Position numbers and translations under genes: made by a program
Notes under the pieces: model-generated
What the model was told of the DNA's origin: nothing
The model's database searches: none
Seen by the model: the letters and a program-made list of their open reading frames with translations, nothing else
Assembly: GCA_947176055.1 (NCBI GenBank)
Contig: CAMWPE010000089.1
Span: 1-9,142, forward strand
Length of the DNA stretch: 9,142 nucleotides
Origin: an uncultured Desulfovibrio sp.
GTDB lineage: Bacteria > Desulfobacterota > Desulfovibrionia > Desulfovibrionales > Desulfovibrionaceae
Reading direction: 5' to 3'
Shown here: positions 6,061-9,142 of the stretch, piece by piece
Numbering within the stretch: position 1 is the first letter of the stretch
Layout: the number at the start of each line of letters is the position of its first letter

Positions 6061-7119
6061 TTGAATCCTGATTTGCGACTGGACTCCTACGATTTTGATT
6101 TGCCGGAAAATTTGATCGCGCAATTTCCACGGGAAGAACGGGGACAGTCGCGCCTTATGCGGGTGGATCGCCAAGCCTCGGGCTACAATTTTCCGGAATT
6201 CGCTTTCGATGATCTGCCGGATTTATTGCCGCGGAACGCGCTTTTAATAGCCAATAATTCCCGCGTAATTCCGGCCCGCGTTTTGACCAGGAGACCGGGC
6301 GGGGGCAAACTCGAGTTTCTTCTGCTCACCCCCCCCTGCCTGATCGATAAGGAAAGCGGCGAGGCGGAATGTCTCTTAAAACCGGCTGGAAAAATAAAGA
6401 AGGGCGATAGCTTTGAGTTATTTCCAGGCGCCGAATGCGAAGTTATCGAAGAAGGGGTTTACGGAGCGCGGAAAATAAAGCTTAAATGCGAAGGCGATCT
6501 TGAAAAGCTTTTAGTCCAATATGGTAGTTTGCCTTTGCCCCCTTATATTAAACGGCCGCCGGTCCAGCTTGACTCTTCGCGCTATCAGACGATCTGGTCG
6601 TCTAAAAATGGCTCCATCGCCGCGCCTACCGCTGGACTGCATTTTACGGAAAAAATTTTATCACGGCTCGCGTCCCGGGGCATCGAATGGCGCGAACTCA
6701 CTCTCCATGTAGGATACGGCACATTTAGCCCCGCGCGTTGCGAGAATATTGAGCGCCACGTCATGCATCCGGAATTTGTAGTTATTGACGGGGAAGCAGC
6801 GAAAGCGGTAAACGAAGCGAAAGCGGCGGGACGGCCTGTGATAGCGATAGGCACAACCTCCCTTCGGGCGCTGGAAGGAATTTTCGCGAGCCTGGGACGT
6901 CTGGCCGGATATTCCGGCTGGATCAATCTTTTTGTCTATCCGGGCTTCGAATTTAAAATCGTCGATGGCTTGATTACAAATTTCCATCTTCCCAAATCCA
7001 CATTATTAATGCTCGCGTCGGCCATGGCCGGAAGAGAAAAGCTGCTCGCCGCCTACGCGCGGGCCATACGCGACGGTTTCCGCTTTTTTTCCTACGGCGA
7101 CGCCATGTTTATCTATTAA
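6061..7119 (+). CDS. queA: S-adenosylmethionine:tRNA ribosyltransferase-isomerase
   Basis: QueA transfers and isomerises the ribosyl group of S-adenosylmethionine onto 7-aminomethyl-7-deazaguanine in the tRNA anticodon, giving epoxyqueuosine on the way to queuosine. The 352-residue product is full length. Family blocks are DFDLPENLIAQFP (11-23), LLIANNSRVIPARV (61-74), the YGSLPLPPYI block (154-163), YQTIWSSKNGSIAAPTAGLHF (ends at 195), LHVGYGTFSP (215-224), GTTSLRALE (264-272), TNFHLPKSTLLML (306-318) and the C-terminal FSYGDAMFIY. The start is TTG, forced by an in-frame stop at 6046 and supported by GAGGAG. It is divergent from the lipoprotein operon, with a 161-base gap between them. A TATATT at 6017-6022 could be a -10, but there is no matching -35. 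argB follows after 65 bases on the same strand. Confidence 0.96.
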   Translation: MNPDLRLDSYDFDLPENLIAQFPREERGQSRLMRVDRQASGYNFPEFAFDDLPDLLPRNALLIANNSRVIPARVLTRRPGGGKLEFLLLTPPCLIDKESGEAECLLKPAGKIKKGDSFELFPGAECEVIEEGVYGARKIKLKCEGDLEKLLVQYGSLPLPPYIKRPPVQLDSSRYQTIWSSKNGSIAAPTAGLHFTEKILSRLASRGIEWRELTLHVGYGTFSPARCENIERHVMHPEFVVIDGEAAKAVNEAKAAGRPVIAIGTTSLRALEGIFASLGRLAGYSGWINLFVYPGFEFKIVDGLITNFHLPKSTLLMLASAMAGREKLLAAYARAIRDGFRFFSYGDAMFIY

Positions 7120-7135
7120 TTTATAAGATTAATGC

Positions 7136-7174
7136 GAATTGTCGCGCGCTCCGATGTCATTCTTCGCGATATTC
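7136..7174 (+). other. imperfect hairpin in the queA-argB gap
   Basis: GAAT-CGCG at 7136-7146 can pair with CGCG-ATTC at 7165-7174 across an 18-base loop, with a small mismatch between the two halves. It ends directly before the argB ribosome site (AGGAA, 7175-7179). It is not followed by a T run, so it is not an intrinsic terminator. It could tune argB translation or be chance. Confidence 0.25.
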
Positions 7175-7184
7175 AGGAATTAGT

Positions 7185-7970
7185 ATGGAAGAAAACAAGA
7201 TTGCGGTAATTAAATTCGGCGGTCACGCCATGGATATTCCGGAACTGCGCTCCGCTTTTTTCGCCGATCTCGCGGAGCTTGCGGGAGCTGGTTATAAATT
7301 TGTCCTTGTCCACGGCGGCGGACCCCGGATTAATGCCCTTTTAAAAAATTTAAATATAGAAAGCAAATTTGTTCGCGGACTGCGCGTTACCGATTCGGAA
7401 ACTTTAACCGCTGTGGAAATGGCCTTATGCGGTCAGGCAAACAAAGAACTGGTTCGCGAGCTTTCCAAAACGGGTCTTAACGCCGCCGGTATTTCCGGAG
7501 AAGACGGCCGGACATTGATCGCTTCGCCTCTTGATGCGGAACTTGGGCGCGTAGGAAAAATCGGGAAGGTAAACAGAGAGTTGATCGAATGTTTGATCGA
7601 CGGTGGCTTCCTGCCGGTGGTCGCGCCAGTCGCGCTGGACGAAAGCGGGGAAGTTTTAAACGTCAACGCGGACACCGCGGCGGGAGCTATCGCGTCGGCC
7701 CTGAATGCCGGACATTTTATCCTTGTGTCCGATGTGCCCGGAGCGCTGGATCAAGACGGCCGCCTGTTTTCCTACCTTTCCAAATCGGCCATCGATGATC
7801 TAATCGCCAAAGGCGTTATTCATGGCGGAATGTTGCCAAAAGTAGACGCGTGCCTTCGGGCAAGGGAAAATGGCTGCGAAACCGCCTTCATCCTCGATGG
7901 CCGCAAACCAGGAAGTTTGAAAAATTATTTGTTGAACGCGGAAATGGCCGGAACGGAAATAGATCTATAA
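7185..7970 (+). CDS. argB: N-acetylglutamate kinase
   Basis: ArgB phosphorylates N-acetyl-L-glutamate with ATP, the second step of arginine synthesis in the cytoplasm. The 261-residue product has the whole amino acid kinase fold: VIKFGGHAM with Lys10, VHGGGPRI (42-49), the substrate-binding GLRVTD (Arg67), AGISGEDGRT (101-110), LNVNADTAAGAIA with Asn161 and Asp163, and the ATP-side GGMLPKV with Lys219. Length matches the short form, such as the 258-residue E. coli enzyme, and it lacks the N-terminal helix extension of arginine-inhibited hexameric kinases. I infer that it is not feedback-inhibited by arginine. AGGAA precedes the ATG by 5 bases. No other arginine gene is in the window, and cotranscription with queA is likely. 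Confidence 0.96.
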   Translation: MEENKIAVIKFGGHAMDIPELRSAFFADLAELAGAGYKFVLVHGGGPRINALLKNLNIESKFVRGLRVTDSETLTAVEMALCGQANKELVRELSKTGLNAAGISGEDGRTLIASPLDAELGRVGKIGKVNRELIECLIDGGFLPVVAPVALDESGEVLNVNADTAAGAIASALNAGHFILVSDVPGALDQDGRLFSYLSKSAIDDLIAKGVIHGGMLPKVDACLRARENGCETAFILDGRKPGSLKNYLLNAEMAGTEIDL

Positions 7971-8169
7971 TAAATATTTTATTCAGGGTTTCCGGGAGGA
8001 CGAGCAAAAAATTATTCAAATCGTATCTTACTGGCGATTGCCATTTAACCGGAATATCGACGCTCATGGCCCGGTCGACACCGTTATCTCGCGTCTGATA
8101 AGAGCCAATCCGGACGCTCCCGGGATGCGCGACGCCGGGGGGAGCGGCCCGCGTCTGTTTAATTTATAG
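7963..8169 (+). pseudogene. startless 68-codon open frame, likely 5'-truncated gene remnant
   Basis: Between an in-frame TAG at 7960-7962 and a TAG at 8167-8169, the frame encodes 68 residues with a protein-like pattern. It includes an amphipathic segment (GFREDEQKIIQIVSYWRLPF), then NRNIDAHGPVDTVISRLIRA, NPDAPG and a Gly-rich end. Codon choice resembles the neighbouring genes. There is no ATG or GTG near the front and no ribosome site; the first TTG is at about codon 26, and ATT at 7981 would be a very rare start. I do not recognise the family. The simplest reading is the 3' part of a gene that lost its 5' end after argB. A genuine gene with an unusual start, or chance, cannot be excluded. 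Its last codons coincide with a possible argB terminator hairpin. Confidence 0.4.
8131..8166 (+). terminator. possible intrinsic terminator after argB
   Basis: GACGC (8131-8135) pairs with GCGTC (8151-8155), and GGG (8137-8139) pairs with CCC (8148-8150), around one bulged C and an 8-base loop. The tail TGTTTAATTTA is only moderately T-rich. It lies 160 bases after the argB stop, inside the end of the startless frame. Confidence 0.35.
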
Positions 8170-8302
8170 AATGGGTAAAAACGACCTTTTCGTATTCTGG
8201 TTTTTTTTATGCCCTCTTTAGCGTCCGCCTTTAAAAATACTGGAACGGATCCAACATCTTCGGCCAACCGCGCGAAAAAGCAAATTCGCGAGAAAAGCGG
8301 CG

Positions 8303-8338
8303 AAGTTTAAACAGAAAGGGACGCGAAGGCGCGCCCCC
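8303..8338 (-). terminator. intrinsic terminator of sat
   Basis: In the minus-strand transcript a GC-rich stem of eight pairs forms (8330-8337 with 8318-8325, one G-U), closed by a 4-base loop (8326-8329). It is followed by TTTCTGTTT. It begins 27 bases after the sat stop codon. A second small inverted repeat (CTGGA/TCCAG) lies between the stop and this stem. Confidence 0.75.
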
Positions 8339-8364
8339 TGGAATAATGCGGGATCCAGTTTCGG

Positions 8365-9142
8365 CTAGTTCATGGCCGAGCCGGACGCGGCGCGTTGCAT
8401 CTTGATTTCAACCTTGTCTTTCAAACCGCTATAATATTCGCGCAAAATTTCCAGCACTTCGGGACGGCCGAAGTGATCCGGCACTTCCGCGCCTTCGGAC
8501 AACATCTTACGAAGTTTGGTGCCTGAGAGGATGACGCGATCTTCCTTGCTATGCGGGCAGGTGCGCATGGAGGCCATGCCGTCGCACTTTGAGCAATAAA
8601 ATGTCCAGTCGATCTTGATGGGCTTGCATTGCAATTTTTTGCCCTCGTCACTGGATTCGGGCATCTTATCGAAGATTTCCTGCGCTTCGAACATGCCGTA
8701 AAAATCGCCCACGCCGGCGTGATCGCGGCCCACCAATAAGTTGTTGATGCCGTAATTCTGGCGGAAAGTAGCATGGAGCAAAGCTTCGCGCGGTCCCGCG
8801 TAGCGCATATCGAGCGGGTACCCGGATTGAATCACAAACTCCGGCACGAAATATTTGTCAACCAACGTATCGATGCATTTTACGCGCACGTCCGCCGGGA
8901 TATCGCCGGGCTTAAGCGAGCCGACAAGGGAATGGATAACCACGCCGTCGCAGGTTTCCACGCCGATCTTCGCGAGGTATTCATGGGAACGGTGCATGGG
9001 ATTGCGGAGTTGCAGAGCCGCTACTTTTTCCCATTTGCGCTCGTCCATCTTTTCGCGCAACTGTTTCGGAGTCATATACACGCCTGGGAACCTTTCGGGG
9101 AAATCGCCATGGGAGAGAACTTTTACGGGACCGGCGATATTG
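8365..9142 (-). CDS. sat: sulfate adenylyltransferase (ATP sulfurylase), N-terminus cut by window edge
   Basis: Sat activates sulfate with ATP to adenosine phosphosulfate, the first step of dissimilatory sulfate reduction. The frame is open from the right edge to the TAG at 8365, showing 258 C-terminal residues of a family of about 400-430. Visible blocks are GPVKVLSHGDFPERFPGVYM (ahead of the catalytic domain), QLRNPMHRSHEYL with the HxxH nucleotide-binding motif, HSLVGSLKPGDIP, the GYPLDMRYAGPREALLHAT stretch, GRDHAGVGDFYG, the zinc-type YCSKCDGMASMRTCPHSKEDR region with its Cys and His residues, and LSGTKLRKMLSEG. A GTG at 9081 is internal, not the start. The Leu in QLRNP, where many homologues have Thr, and the ending KVEIKMQRAASGSAMN match my memory of Desulfovibrio Sat. 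A strong terminator follows, so sat is the last gene of its transcript. Confidence 0.97.
   Translation of the reverse strand, partial: NIAGPVKVLSHGDFPERFPGVYMTPKQLREKMDERKWEKVAALQLRNPMHRSHEYLAKIGVETCDGVVIHSLVGSLKPGDIPADVRVKCIDTLVDKYFVPEFVIQSGYPLDMRYAGPREALLHATFRQNYGINNLLVGRDHAGVGDFYGMFEAQEIFDKMPESSDEGKKLQCKPIKIDWTFYCSKCDGMASMRTCPHSKEDRVILSGTKLRKMLSEGAEVPDHFGRPEVLEILREYYSGLKDKVEIKMQRAASGSAMN

Noticed and set aside
8064..8267. Minus-strand 67-codon frame between argB and sat
   Set aside because: It is basic and low in structure, lies opposite the more protein-like startless frame, and spans a T8/A8 run. No ribosome site or family was seen.
8209..8310. 33-codon plus-strand frame beginning MPSLASAFKNTG
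   Set aside because: It has no ribosome site behind eight T residues, its end runs into the sat terminator, and it resembles no known peptide. It is too short to support.

Overview
This window looks like an ordinary chromosomal stretch from a sulfate-reducing deltaproteobacterium, most likely in or near the Desulfovibrionaceae. The main evidence is the partial ATP sulfurylase at the right edge. It is the dissimilatory, zinc-motif type, and both its QLRNPMHRSHEYL motif and its C-terminal tail match what I remember of Desulfovibrio Sat. Base composition is moderate for that group. I see no CRISPR array, transposase, tRNA, rRNA, phage gene or recognisable defence system, and composition does not change abruptly by eye.

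Left block (1-2488): uvrB runs leftward off the edge with 620 codons visible. It is divergent from a rightward gene for a 159-residue protein I do not recognise. The 147-base gap between them holds an 11-base A run and a possible -10 box for uvrB.

Central block (2481-5963, minus strand): a tight five-gene operon reads leftward from a good sigma70-type promoter at 5935-5963. Its genes are a small lipoprotein, coaBC (coenzyme A synthesis), an unrecognised protein with a Pro/Ser/Ala-rich linker, and a lysine exporter LysO split into a small and a large subunit. Neighbouring genes overlap by 4, 19 and 11 bases or lie 6 bases apart, so translational coupling is likely. The last gene meets the 159-residue gene tail to tail, with an 8-base overlap of stop codons.

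Right block (6061-9142): queA (queuosine synthesis, TTG start) and argB (arginine synthesis) read rightward, probably as one transcript. They are followed by about 390 bases without a complete gene. That stretch contains a 68-codon open frame that reads like protein but has no usable start, so it is a likely 5'-truncated remnant. It also holds a possible terminator hairpin for argB and a strong intrinsic terminator for sat. sat enters from the right on the minus strand and is cut by the window edge.

Most of the window is housekeeping: DNA repair, CoA, tRNA modification, arginine, and sulfate activation. I do not find convincing evidence of a new system. The best leads are the unrecognised protein after coaBC, the split LysO pair, the startless frame after argB, and the uncharacterised partner of uvrB.
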